Source: Lactobacillus crispatus (GTDB lineage: Bacteria > Bacillota > Bacilli > Lactobacillales > Lactobacillaceae). From it: a stretch of DNA of 64,000 bases. The notes under the pieces were generated by a model. It was not told the DNA's origin, ran no database searches, and saw only the letters and a program-made list of their open reading frames with translations. Position numbers and translations under genes: made by a program. Shown here in pieces: positions 1-9,517 of this stretch; position 1 is the stretch's first letter; each line of letters starts with the position of its first letter. Where the stretch lies: the NCBI RefSeq assembly GCF_018987235.1, contig NZ_CP072197.1, forward strand, positions 806,001-870,000. Reading direction: 5' to 3'.

Positions 1-3000
1 GTGTTAACTCCGACGTTACTGATTTGAGGGCTGCTTTAGGGGATGCTTCGAAGCTTGTAAATACTAGTGATTTAACTGCTGATCATAATTCTGAAATTAG
101 TTCAGTAAACTGGCAAACTTTACCAAGTCTTGATAAAGCTAATGCTCAAGCTCCTGCAACAGTACGAATTAACTTCCCTGATAAGAGTTACCTTGATGTT
201 CCAGTAGCTGTAAATGTAATCAAGGTTGATCAAGGTGTTGATGATAAGACTAACCACGACATTTATCGTGATATTACTCGTACGATTAATGTTGAAGGCG
301 AAAGTACTCCAGTTGTTCAACATGTAATTTACAGTCGTGCTAAGATAACTGATCTTTCTAAGCCAGCAGGTCAACAAGTAACTTACACTACCTGGGCATC
401 TGCTAAGAATAGTGAAAGTCAAGCAGTAACGAAGTTCTCACAATATGAAGTAACTAAACCTGGCTACACTGCTACTGCAACTGGTGCAACTATTGAAACT
501 GTTGATGGTAAGCAATATGTTCCAGCTTCAGCACCAATTACTCCAGATTCATCAAATGAAACTGTTAATGTAACTTACACTGCTAACGAACATACTTTAG
601 TAATTAATTATGTTGATGGTAACGGTACTGTAGAAGGTACTTACAATGTTCCTGGTAAGACTGATGAAACTGTTAATGTTGATGTACCTGGACATGTTCC
701 AACTAACTGGAAACTAGTTCCAAATCAACAAACTATCAGTTCTTACAAGTTCGGTTCAGATGATCCACGACCTGTAGATTACAATGTTAAACACGGAACT
801 AAGAATATTACTCCAACTGATCCAAGTGTTAACCCAACTGATCCTAAATACAAGGATATGTTCACTAGTGTAAGTCGTGACATTTACCAAACTAAACCAG
901 GTGAAACTAGGACTAAGATTGATACTCAATACGTTGATTTTGGACGTAATGGTGTTGAAGACCTAGTAACTGGTGTAGTAACTGGTACCGGAGACTGGAA
1001 AGTTGGTAAGATTGAAAACAACAAGTTCGTTGAAGGTGGCAAAGCAGAATTTGCTTCAGCTAGCGTAGAACAAATTAAAGGTTATGATTCATACGTAGAT
1101 GGAACAAAGGCAACTGAAGTTTCAGCAGCTGCAGTAACAGAAAAAGATGGTGTCCCACAAAATGGTGCAGCTGTTAATGTAACTTACACTGCTAACGAAC
1201 ATACTTTAGTAATTAATTATGTTGATGGTAACGGTACTGTAGAAGGTACTTACAATGTTCCTGGTAAGACTGATGAAACTGTTAATGTTGATGTACCTGG
1301 ACATGTTCCAACTAACTGGAAACTAGTTCCAAATCAACAAACTATCAGTTCTTACAAGTTCGGTTCAGATGATCCACGACCTGTAGATTACAATGTTAAA
1401 CACGGAACTAAGAATATTACTCCAACTGATCCAAGTGTTAACCCAACTGATCCTAAATACAAGGATATGTTCACTAGTGTAAGTCGTGACATTTACCAAA
1501 CTAAACCAGGTGAAACTAGGACTAAGATTGATACTCAATACGTTGATTTTGGACGTAATGGTGTTGAAGACCTAGTAACTGGTGTAGTAACTGGTACCGG
1601 AGACTGGAAAGTTGGTAAGATTGAAAACAACAAGTTCGTTGAAGGTGGCAAAGCAGAATTTGCTTCAGCTAGCGTAGAACAAATTAAAGGTTATGATTCA
1701 TACGTAGATGGAACAAAGGCAACTGAAGTTTCAGCAGCTGCAGTAACAGAAAAAGATGGTGTCCCACAAAATGGTGCAGCTGTTAATGTAACTTACACTG
1801 CTAACGAACATACTTTAGTAATTAATTATGTTGATGGTAACGGTACTGTAGAAGGTACTTACAATGTTCCTGGTAAGACTGATGAAACTGTTAATGTTGA
1901 TGTACCTGGACATGTTCCAACTAACTGGAAACTAGTTCCAAATCAACAAACTATCAGTTCTTACAAGTTCGGTTCAGATGATCCACGACCTGTAGATTAC
2001 AATGTTAAACACGGAACTAAGAATATTACTCCAACTGATCCAAGTGTTAACCCAACTGATCCTAAATACAAGGATATGTTCACTAGTGTAAGTCGTGACA
2101 TTTACCAAACTAAACCAGGTGAAACTAGGACTAAGATTGATACTCAATACGTTGATTTTGGACGTAATGGTGTTGAAGACCTAGTAACTGGTGTAGTAAC
2201 TGGTACCGGAGACTGGAAAGTTGGTAAGATTGAAAACAACAAGTTCGTTGAAGGTGGCAAAGCAGAATTTGCTTCAGCTAGCGTAGAACAAATTAAAGGT
2301 TATGATTCATACGTAGATGGAACAAAGGCAACTGAAGTTTCAGCAGCTGCAGTAACAGAAAAAGATGGTGTCCCACAAAATGGTGCAGCTGTTAATGTAA
2401 CTTACACTGCTAACGAACATACTTTAGTAATTAATTATGTTGATGGTAACGGTACTGTAGAAGGTACTTACAATGTTCCTGGTAAGACTGATGAAACTGT
2501 TAATGTTGATGTACCTGGACATGTTCCAACTAACTGGAAACTAGTTCCAAATCAACAAACTATCAGTTCTTACAAGTTCGGTTCAGATGATCCACGACCT
2601 GTAGATTACAATGTTAAACACGGAACTAAGAATATTACTCCAACTGATCCAAGTGTTAACCCAACTGATCCTAAATACAAGGATATGTTCACTAGTGTAA
2701 GTCGTGACATTTACCAAACTAAACCAGGTGAAACTAGGACTAAGATTGATACTCAATACGTTGATTTTGGACGTAATGGTGTTGAAGACCTAGTAACTGG
2801 TGTAGTAACTGGTACCGGAGACTGGAAAGTTGGTAAGATTGAAAACAACAAGTTCGTTGAAGGTGGCAAAGCAGAATTTGCTTCAGCTAGCGTAGAACAA
2901 ATTAAAGGTTATGATTCATACGTAGATGGAACAAAGGCAACTGAAGTTTCAGCAGCTGCAGTAACAGAAAAAGATGGTGTCCCACAAAATGGTGCAGCTG

Positions 3001-6000
3001 TTAATGTAACTTACACTGCTAACGAACATACTTTAGTAATTAATTATGTTGATGGTAACGGTACTGTAGAAGGTACTTACAATGTTCCTGGTAAGACTGA
3101 TGAAACTGTTAATGTTGATGTACCTGGACATGTTCCAACTAACTGGAAACTAGTTCCAAATCAACAAACTATCAGTTCTTACAAGTTCGGTTCAGATGAT
3201 CCACGACCTGTAGATTACAATGTTAAACACGGAACTAAGAATATTACTCCAACTGATCCAAGTGTTAACCCAACTGATCCTAAATACAAGGATATGTTCA
3301 CTAGTGTAAGTCGTGACATTTACCAAACTAAACCAGGTGAAACTAGGACTAAGATTGATACTCAATACGTTGATTTTGGACGTAATGGTGTTGAAGACCT
3401 AGTAACTGGTGTAGTAACTGGTACCGGAGACTGGAAAGTTGGTAAGATTGAAAACAACAAGTTCGTTGAAGGTGGCAAAGCAGAATTTGCTTCAGCTAGC
3501 GTAGAACAAATTAAAGGTTATGATTCATACGTAGATGGAACAAAGGCAACTGAAGTTTCAGCAGCTGCAGTAACAGAAAAAGATGGTGTCCCACAAAATG
3601 GTGCAGCTGTTAATGTAACTTACACTGCTAACGAACATACTTTAGTAATTAATTATGTTGATGGTAACGGTACTGTAGAAGGTACTTACAATGTTCCTGG
3701 TAAGACTGATGAAACTGTTAATGTTGATGTACCTGGACATGTTCCAACTAACTGGAAACTAGTTCCAAATCAACAAACTATCAGTTCTTACAAGTTCGGT
3801 TCAGATGATCCACGACCTGTAGATTACAATGTTAAACACGGAACTAAGAATATTACTCCAACTGATCCAAGTGTTAACCCAACTGATCCTAAATACAAGG
3901 ATATGTTCACTAGTGTAAGTCGTGACATTTACCAAACTAAACCAGGTGAAACTAGGACTAAGATTGATACTCAATACGTTGATTTTGGACGTAATGGTGT
4001 TGAAGACCTAGTAACTGGTGTAGTAACTGGTACCGGAGACTGGAAAGTTGGTAAGATTGAAAACAACAAGTTCGTTGAAGGTGGCAAAGCAGAATTTGCT
4101 TCAGCTAGCGTAGAACAAATTAAAGGTTATGATTCATACGTAGATGGAACAAAGGCAACTGAAGTTTCAGCAGCTGCAGTAACAGAAAAAGATGGTGTCC
4201 CACAAAATGGTGCAGCTGTTAATGTAACTTACACTGCTAACGAACATACTTTAGTAATTAATTATGTTGATGGTAACGGTACTGTAGAAGGTACTTACAA
4301 TGTTCCTGGTAAGACTGATGAAACTGTTAATGTTGATGTACCTGGACATGTTCCAACTAACTGGAAACTAGTTCCAAATCAACAAACTATCAGTTCTTAC
4401 AAGTTCGGTTCAGATGATCCACGACCTGTAGATTACAATGTTAAACACGGAACTAAGAATATTACTCCAACTGATCCAAGTGTTAACCCAACTGATCCTA
4501 AATACAAGGATATGTTCACTAGTGTAAGTCGTGACATTTACCAAACTAAACCAGGTGAAACTAGGACTAAGATTGATACTCAATACGTTGATTTTGGACG
4601 TAATGGTGTTGAAGACCTAGTAACTGGTGTAGTAACTGGTACCGGAGACTGGAAAGTTGGTAAGATTGAAAACAACAAGTTCGTTGAAGGTGGCAAAGCA
4701 GAATTTGCTTCAGCTAGCGTAGAACAAATTAAAGGTTATGATTCATACGTAGATGGAACAAAGGCAACTGAAGTTTCAGCAGCTGCAGTAACAGAAAAAG
4801 ATGGTGTCCCACAAAATGGTGCAGCTGTTAATGTAACTTACACTGCTAACGAACATACTTTAGTAATTAATTATGTTGATGGTAACGGTACTGTAGAAGG
4901 TACTTACAATGTTCCTGGTAAGACTGATGAAACTGTTAATGTTGATGTACCTGGACATGTTCCAACTAACTGGAAACTAGTTCCAAATCAACAAACTATC
5001 AGTTCTTACAAGTTCGGTTCAGATGATCCACGACCTGTAGATTACAATGTTAAACACGGAACTAAGAATATTACTCCAACTGATCCAAGTGTTAACCCAA
5101 CTGATCCTAAATACAAGGATATGTTCACTAGTGTAAGTCGTGACATTTACCAAACTAAACCAGGTGAAACTAGGACTAAGATTGATACTCAATACGTTGA
5201 TTTTGGACGTAATGGTGTTGAAGACCTAGTAACTGGTGTAGTAACTGGTACCGGAGACTGGAAAGTTGGTAAGATTGAAAACAACAAGTTCGTTGAAGGT
5301 GGCAAAGCAGAATTTGCTTCAGCTAGCGTAGAACAAATTAAAGGTTATGATTCATACGTAGATGGAACAAAGGCAACTGAAGTTTCAGCAGCTGCAGTAA
5401 CAGAAAAAGATGGTGTCCCACAAAATGGTGCAGCTGTTAATGTAACTTACACTGCTAACGAACATACTTTAGTAATTAATTATGTTGATGGTAACGGTAC
5501 TGTAGAAGGTACTTACAATGTTCCTGGTAAGACTGATGAAACTGTTAATGTTGATGTACCTGGACATGTTCCAACTAACTGGAAACTAGTTCCAAATCAA
5601 CAAACTATCAGTTCTTACAAGTTCGGTTCAGATGATCCACGACCTGTAGATTACAATGTTAAACACGGAACTAAGAATATTACTCCAACTGATCCAAGTG
5701 TTAACCCAACTGATCCTAAATACAAGGATATGTTCACTAGTGTAAGTCGTGACATTTACCAAACTAAACCAGGTGAAACTAGGACTAAGATTGATACTCA
5801 ATACGTTGATTTTGGACGTAATGGTGTTGAAGACCTAGTAACTGGTGTAGTAACTGGTACCGGAGACTGGAAAGTTGGTAAGATTGAAAACAACAAGTTC
5901 GTTGAAGGTGGCAAAGCAGAATTTGCTTCAGCTAGCGTAGAACAAATTAAAGGTTATGATTCATACGTAGATGGAACAAAGGCAACTGAAGTTTCAGCAG

Positions 6001-8267
6001 CTGCAGTAACAGAAAAAGATGGTGTCCCACAAAATGGTGCAGCTGTTAATGTAACTTACACTGCTAACGAACATACTTTAGTAATTAATTATGTTGATGG
6101 TAACGGTACTGTAGAAGGTACTTACAATGTTCCTGGTAAGACTGATGAAACTGTTAATGTTGATGTACCTGGACATGTTCCAACTAACTGGAAACTAGTT
6201 CCAAATCAACAAACTATCAGTTCTTACAAGTTCGGTTCAGATGATCCACGACCTGTAGATTACAATGTTAAACACGGAACTAAGAATATTACTCCAACTG
6301 ATCCAAGTGTTAACCCAACTGATCCTAAATACAAGGATATGTTCACTAGTGTAAGTCGTGACATTTACCAAACTAAACCAGGTGAAACTAGGACTAAGAT
6401 TGATACTCAATACGTTGATTTTGGACGTAATGGTGTTGAAGACCTAGTAACTGGTGTAGTAACTGGTACCGGAGACTGGAAAGTTGGTAAGATTGAAAAC
6501 AACAAGTTCGTTGAAGGTGGCAAAGCAGAATTTGCTTCAGCTAGCGTAGAACAAATTAAAGGTTATGATTCATACGTAGATGGAACAAAGGCAACTGAAG
6601 TTTCAGCAGCTGCAGTAACAGAAAAAGATGGTGTCCCACAAAATGGTGCAGCTGTTAATGTAACTTACACTGCTAACGAACATACTTTAGTAATTAATTA
6701 TGTTGATGGTAACGGTACTGTAGAAGGTACTTACAATGTTCCTGGTAAGACTGATGAAACTGTTAATGTTGATGTACCTGGACATGTTCCAACTAACTGG
6801 AAACTAGTTCCAAATCAACAAACTATCAGTTCTTACAAGTTCGGTTCAGATGATCCACGACCTGTAGATTACAATGTTAAACACGGAACTAAGAATATTA
6901 CTCCAACTGATCCAAGTGTTAACCCAACTGATCCTAAATACAAGGATATGTTCACTAGTGTAAGTCGTGACATTTACCAAACTAAACCAGGTGAAACTAG
7001 GACTAAGATTGATACTCAATACGTTGATTTTGGACGTAATGGTGTTGAAGACCTAGTAACTGGTGTAGTAACTGGTACCGGAGACTGGAAAGTTGGTAAG
7101 ATTGAAAACAACAAGTTCGTTGAAGGTGGCAAAGCAGAATTTGCTTCAGCTAGCGTAGAACAAATTAAAGGTTATGATTCATACGTAGATGGAACAAAGG
7201 CAACTGAAGTTTCAGCAGCTGCAGTAACAGAAAAAGATGGTGTCCCACAAAATGGTGCAGCTGTTAATGTAACTTACACTCAAACTTTGCAACCAACTGA
7301 TCCAACAATCAATCCAAACAAGCCAGGCGACAACAGTGACATGTTTGCTAGTCCAACTAGAACAATCAATGTTGAAAACCCAGTAACTGGTGAAACTGAA
7401 ACTACTCATCAAACCGTATGGTTCGGCCGTACCAAGACTGTTTCAACTGATCCAAATGTCAAACCAACTTATGGTAAGTGGCAATTAGGTAAGGTTGAAA
7501 ATGATAAGTTTGTTGCTGATCCAACTGGTAAAGCTGAATGGCCTGAATTTACTGCTCCAACATTTAGTGGTTACACTCCAAGTCAAAGTACAGTTGCTAA
7601 AAAGACAGTATCTGCAGAAACTCCAGCTGAGACTGTAACCATTACCTATACTAATGACAATAATGGTGGTGGAGATATTACTGGCCCAACTGAAGGTCAA
7701 GTAACTATTATCTACCGTGATGCTAATGGCAATGAAGTTGGCAGAACTACTATCTCAGGTACTGAAGGTTCAACTATTGATCCTTCAAGTGCCATTAAAA
7801 ACGGTGTGCCAGCCGGATATAAGATCAAAGATGGTTACAATGCTCCAACTTCAGCTTCAGTAAGTTCATCAATTACTGTTCCAGTTGTTAAGACTGATAA
7901 TGGAGGTAATACTACACCTTCAGATAATAACCCAACTGATAAGACACCTGAAAAAGATGATAATTCGGGTAAGAAAGTAGATCATCATAAAGCCAAAAAT
8001 AATGGTCAAAATATTCGGACCGAGACTAAGCATAATTCAGGGAATAATCAGGCCGCAGGATTGAATAGTGAAAATCACAGCTACAATAGCAATGTTCATG
8101 GTAAGCGCGCAAACAGTAATAATACTGCTGTTCAAGCTGAAAAGAATGCTAAGACATTACCACAAACCGGTGAAAAACAAGACAGAGTATCTATTATTGG
8201 TTTAGCATTAGCTTCAATTGCAGGTCTTTTAGGCTTTGGTGTTGATCGGAAACGTAAGCACAACTAA
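1..8267 (+). CDS. Giant mucus-binding (Mub-type) LPXTG surface protein, 5' end outside window
   Basis: The reading frame is open from the window edge, so the true start, signal peptide and N-terminal region lie upstream. About 2,750 residues are visible. A diverged Mub-like unit comes first (about nt 240-581). It is followed by 11 tandem 203-residue units (nt 582-7280). Each unit has a MucBP_2/B1-like part (motif INYVDGNG) and a Muc_B2-like part (DPKYKDMFTSVSRDI to SYVDGTKATEV). A diverged B2 unit follows (nt 7281-7650), then a short MucBP-like domain, a charged Asn/Lys-rich spacer and the sorting signal LPQTGEK with a hydrophobic helix and the tail DRKRKHN. Family knowledge: sortase A links such proteins to peptidoglycan, and Mub repeats bind mucin glycans or immunoglobulin. 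The ligand here is inferred. A terminator follows directly. Confidence 0.93.
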   Translation, partial: VNSDVTDLRAALGDASKLVNTSDLTADHNSEISSVNWQTLPSLDKANAQAPATVRINFPDKSYLDVPVAVNVIKVDQGVDDKTNHDIYRDITRTINVEGESTPVVQHVIYSRAKITDLSKPAGQQVTYTTWASAKNSESQAVTKFSQYEVTKPGYTATATGATIETVDGKQYVPASAPITPDSSNETVNVTYTANEHTLVINYVDGNGTVEGTYNVPGKTDETVNVDVPGHVPTNWKLVPNQQTISSYKFGSDDPRPVDYNVKHGTKNITPTDPSVNPTDPKYKDMFTSVSRDIYQTKPGETRTKIDTQYVDFGRNGVEDLVTGVVTGTGDWKVGKIENNKFVEGGKAEFASASVEQIKGYDSYVDGTKATEVSAAAVTEKDGVPQNGAAVNVTYTANEHTLVINYVDGNGTVEGTYNVPGKTDETVNVDVPGHVPTNWKLVPNQQTISSYKFGSDDPRPVDYNVKHGTKNITPTDPSVNPTDPKYKDMFTSVSRDIYQTKPGETRTKIDTQYVDFGRNGVEDLVTGVVTGTGDWKVGKIENNKFVEGGKAEFASASVEQIKGYDSYVDGTKATEVSAAAVTEKDGVPQNGAAVNVTYTANEHTLVINYVDGNGTVEGTYNVPGKTDETVNVDVPGHVPTNWKLVPNQQTISSYKFGSDDPRPVDYNVKHGTKNITPTDPSVNPTDPKYKDMFTSVSRDIYQTKPGETRTKIDTQYVDFGRNGVEDLVTGVVTGTGDWKVGKIENNKFVEGGKAEFASASVEQIKGYDSYVDGTKATEVSAAAVTEKDGVPQNGAAVNVTYTANEHTLVINYVDGNGTVEGTYNVPGKTDETVNVDVPGHVPTNWKLVPNQQTISSYKFGSDDPRPVDYNVKHGTKNITPTDPSVNPTDPKYKDMFTSVSRDIYQTKPGETRTKIDTQYVDFGRNGVEDLVTGVVTGTGDWKVGKIENNKFVEGGKAEFASASVEQIKGYDSYVDGTKATEVSAAAVTEKDGVPQNGAAVNVTYTANEHTLVINYVDGNGTVEGTYNVPGKTDETVNVDVPGHVPTNWKLVPNQQTISSYKFGSDDPRPVDYNVKHGTKNITPTDPSVNPTDPKYKDMFTSVSRDIYQTKPGETRTKIDTQYVDFGRNGVEDLVTGVVTGTGDWKVGKIENNKFVEGGKAEFASASVEQIKGYDSYVDGTKATEVSAAAVTEKDGVPQNGAAVNVTYTANEHTLVINYVDGNGTVEGTYNVPGKTDETVNVDVPGHVPTNWKLVPNQQTISSYKFGSDDPRPVDYNVKHGTKNITPTDPSVNPTDPKYKDMFTSVSRDIYQTKPGETRTKIDTQYVDFGRNGVEDLVTGVVTGTGDWKVGKIENNKFVEGGKAEFASASVEQIKGYDSYVDGTKATEVSAAAVTEKDGVPQNGAAVNVTYTANEHTLVINYVDGNGTVEGTYNVPGKTDETVNVDVPGHVPTNWKLVPNQQTISSYKFGSDDPRPVDYNVKHGTKNITPTDPSVNPTDPKYKDMFTSVSRDIYQTKPGETRTKIDTQYVDFGRNGVEDLVTGVVTGTGDWKVGKIENNKFVEGGKAEFASASVEQIKGYDSYVDGTKATEVSAAAVTEKDGVPQNGAAVNVTYTANEHTLVINYVDGNGTVEGTYNVPGKTDETVNVDVPGHVPTNWKLVPNQQTISSYKFGSDDPRPVDYNVKHGTKNITPTDPSVNPTDPKYKDMFTSVSRDIYQTKPGETRTKIDTQYVDFGRNGVEDLVTGVVTGTGDWKVGKIENNKFVEGGKAEFASASVEQIKGYDSYVDGTKATEVSAAAVTEKDGVPQNGAAVNVTYTANEHTLVINYVDGNGTVEGTYNVPGKTDETVNVDVPGHVPTNWKLVPNQQTISSYKFGSDDPRPVDYNVKHGTKNITPTDPSVNPTDPKYKDMFTSVSRDIYQTKPGETRTKIDTQYVDFGRNGVEDLVTGVVTGTGDWKVGKIENNKFVEGGKAEFASASVEQIKGYDSYVDGTKATEVSAAAVTEKDGVPQNGAAVNVTYTANEHTLVINYVDGNGTVEGTYNVPGKTDETVNVDVPGHVPTNWKLVPNQQTISSYKFGSDDPRPVDYNVKHGTKNITPTDPSVNPTDPKYKDMFTSVSRDIYQTKPGETRTKIDTQYVDFGRNGVEDLVTGVVTGTGDWKVGKIENNKFVEGGKAEFASASVEQIKGYDSYVDGTKATEVSAAAVTEKDGVPQNGAAVNVTYTANEHTLVINYVDGNGTVEGTYNVPGKTDETVNVDVPGHVPTNWKLVPNQQTISSYKFGSDDPRPVDYNVKHGTKNITPTDPSVNPTDPKYKDMFTSVSRDIYQTKPGETRTKIDTQYVDFGRNGVEDLVTGVVTGTGDWKVGKIENNKFVEGGKAEFASASVEQIKGYDSYVDGTKATEVSAAAVTEKDGVPQNGAAVNVTYTQTLQPTDPTINPNKPGDNSDMFASPTRTINVENPVTGETETTHQTVWFGRTKTVSTDPNVKPTYGKWQLGKVENDKFVADPTGKAEWPEFTAPTFSGYTPSQSTVAKKTVSAETPAETVTITYTNDNNGGGDITGPTEGQVTIIYRDANGNEVGRTTISGTEGSTIDPSSAIKNGVPAGYKIKDGYNAPTSASVSSSITVPVVKTDNGGNTTPSDNNPTDKTPEKDDNSGKKVDHHKAKNNGQNIRTETKHNSGNNQAAGLNSENHSYNSNVHGKRANSNNTAVQAEKNAKTLPQTGEKQDRVSIIGLALASIAGLLGFGVDRKRKHN
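582..7280 (+). repeat. 11 tandem copies of a 609-bp in-frame repeat
   Basis: Copies begin at 582, 1191, 1800, 2409, 3018, 3627, 4236, 4845, 5454, 6063 and 6672, each starting with gctaacgaac. The array ends exactly at 7280, where the sequence changes to caaactttgc. By eye the copies are identical at nucleotide level, including third codon positions, which points to recent amplification or continuing gene conversion. The last 20 bases of the unit also occur just before copy 1 (562-581), marking the junction through which the unit could have been duplicated. The unit equals exactly 203 codons, so gain or loss of copies keeps the frame. Confidence 0.97.
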
Positions 8268-8290
8268 AAGTTAGTAATTGAATAGAAGAA

Positions 8291-8323
8291 AAGGCACAAC
8301 TCAAAAGCGAGTTGTGCTTTTTT
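8291..8323 (+). terminator. Rho-independent terminator of the adhesin gene
   Basis: The stem gcacaactc (8294-8302) pairs with gagttgtgc (8309-8317), followed by a run of T (8318-8323). It lies 24 bp after the adhesin stop codon. Confidence 0.9.
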
Positions 8324-8348
8324 GATACCGATAACAGTAGATACGATA

Positions 8349-8363
8349 TTGAAAACGGTTTCT
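8349..8363 (+). promoter_or_regulatory. Catabolite-responsive element (cre) for CcpA
   Basis: TTGAAAACGGTTTCT matches the cre consensus WTGNAANCGNWNNCW at every defined position. It lies about 36 bp before the start codon of the glucosidase remnant. A weak promoter may overlap (ttgata at 8322-8327; gatatt at 8345-8350, spacing 17). Family knowledge: CcpA with HPr-Ser-P binds such sites and represses sugar genes when glucose is present. Binding here is inferred. Confidence 0.65.
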
Positions 8364-8398
8364 TCAATCCGTTCCACTATGCGTGGAGGAAATTAATT

Positions 8399-9517
8399 AT
8401 GGCACATTGGTACGATCACGCAATTATATATCAAATTTATCCTAAGTCTTTTCAAGATAGCAATGGCGATGGCGTTGGTGACCTTAATGGTATTCGCAAA
8501 CGCATCCCTTATTTGAAAAATCTAGGAGTTAACGCTGTTTGGCTAAATCCGGTGTTTGTTTCACCACAGGTGGACAATGGCTACGACGTTTCAAACTACT
8601 TCGCAATCGATCCACACATGGGAACAATGGAAGATATGGAGAACTTAATCAAGGATCTACATCGAGCAGGAATTCACCTCATCATGGATTTTGTCTTGAA
8701 TCATACATCTGATCAACATCCTTGGTTCCAAGATGCCATCAAGAACCCCGATAGCCTTTATCGAGACTACTATATTTTCGCTGGTCATGATGGCAAGCGA
8801 CCTAATAACTGGGGTTCATTCTTTGGTGGCAGTGTATGGGAGCCAGATCCAGCAGGCACAGGTCAATCTTACTTTCACTTGTTTGATAAACGGATGCCTG
8901 ATTTGAATTGGAAAAATCCCGAAGTTCGACATGCTATGTTGGAAGTGGCAGAGTATTGGCTGAAAAAAGGGATTGATGGTTTGCGTTTAGACGCTTTTAT
9001 CCATATTGGCAAGGCAGATTTGCGACAAAATTATCCAACTGGAGATGGGGACGTGAACAAGCCAATTGTTGCGGAACCATTTTTCGCTAACTTACCACAG
9101 GTGCAGGAATGGATGCGGCCTTTCTGTGAGCAGATTAAGCAGGATTATCCAGATACGCTTTTATTAGGTGAAGCTGCAAGTGCTAGTGTCAATCTAGCTG
9201 TTGATTACACGACTAAGCGTAATCACCTAATGGATAGTGTAATTACCTTCCGGTACTTTACCGATGATGATTCTAATTGTGATCAGCGTTTTTCAAAGCA
9301 ATATCAGCCTAAAAAGTTAGACTTGACGGCCTTTAAACAAAATCAAGTGGTTTGGCAACAAACATTAGCAGGCGTATCGCAGCCTACTCTTTATTGGAAT
9401 AATCATGATATGGCCCGTTTGGCTACACGCGTAGCTAGAACACAGACTCAGGCTAAGAGCTTGGCGATGTTGATGTATTTGCAACGCGGAATTCCAGTAA
9501 TTTATTACGGTGCCTGA
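8399..9517 (+). pseudogene. GH13 alpha-glucosidase (oligo-1,6-glucosidase type), 3' truncated by an IS30 element
   Basis: Translation from the ATG at 8399 (ggagga at 8385-8390) gives 372 residues. It opens with a typical GH13 start, IYQIYPKSFQDSNGDGVGDL. The (beta/alpha)8 barrel motifs are present: DFVLNHTS, GLRLDAF (nucleophile Asp198), LLLGEA (acid/base Glu258) and NNHDMAR (Asp337). Family members run to about 550 residues. This one stops at IPVIYYGA, within the last barrel strand, where the insertion-sequence sequence begins and supplies a TGA. The barrel end and C-terminal beta domain are missing and are not found on the far side of the insertion sequences, so a deletion accompanied the insertion. 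Intact relatives cleave alpha-1,6 or alpha-1,4 oligosaccharides in the cytosol. This copy is probably inactive. Confidence 0.85.

Noticed and set aside
582..7280. Regular repeats as a CRISPR array
   Set aside because: Unit length is 609 bp with no unique spacers and a continuous reading frame; it is a protein repeat.
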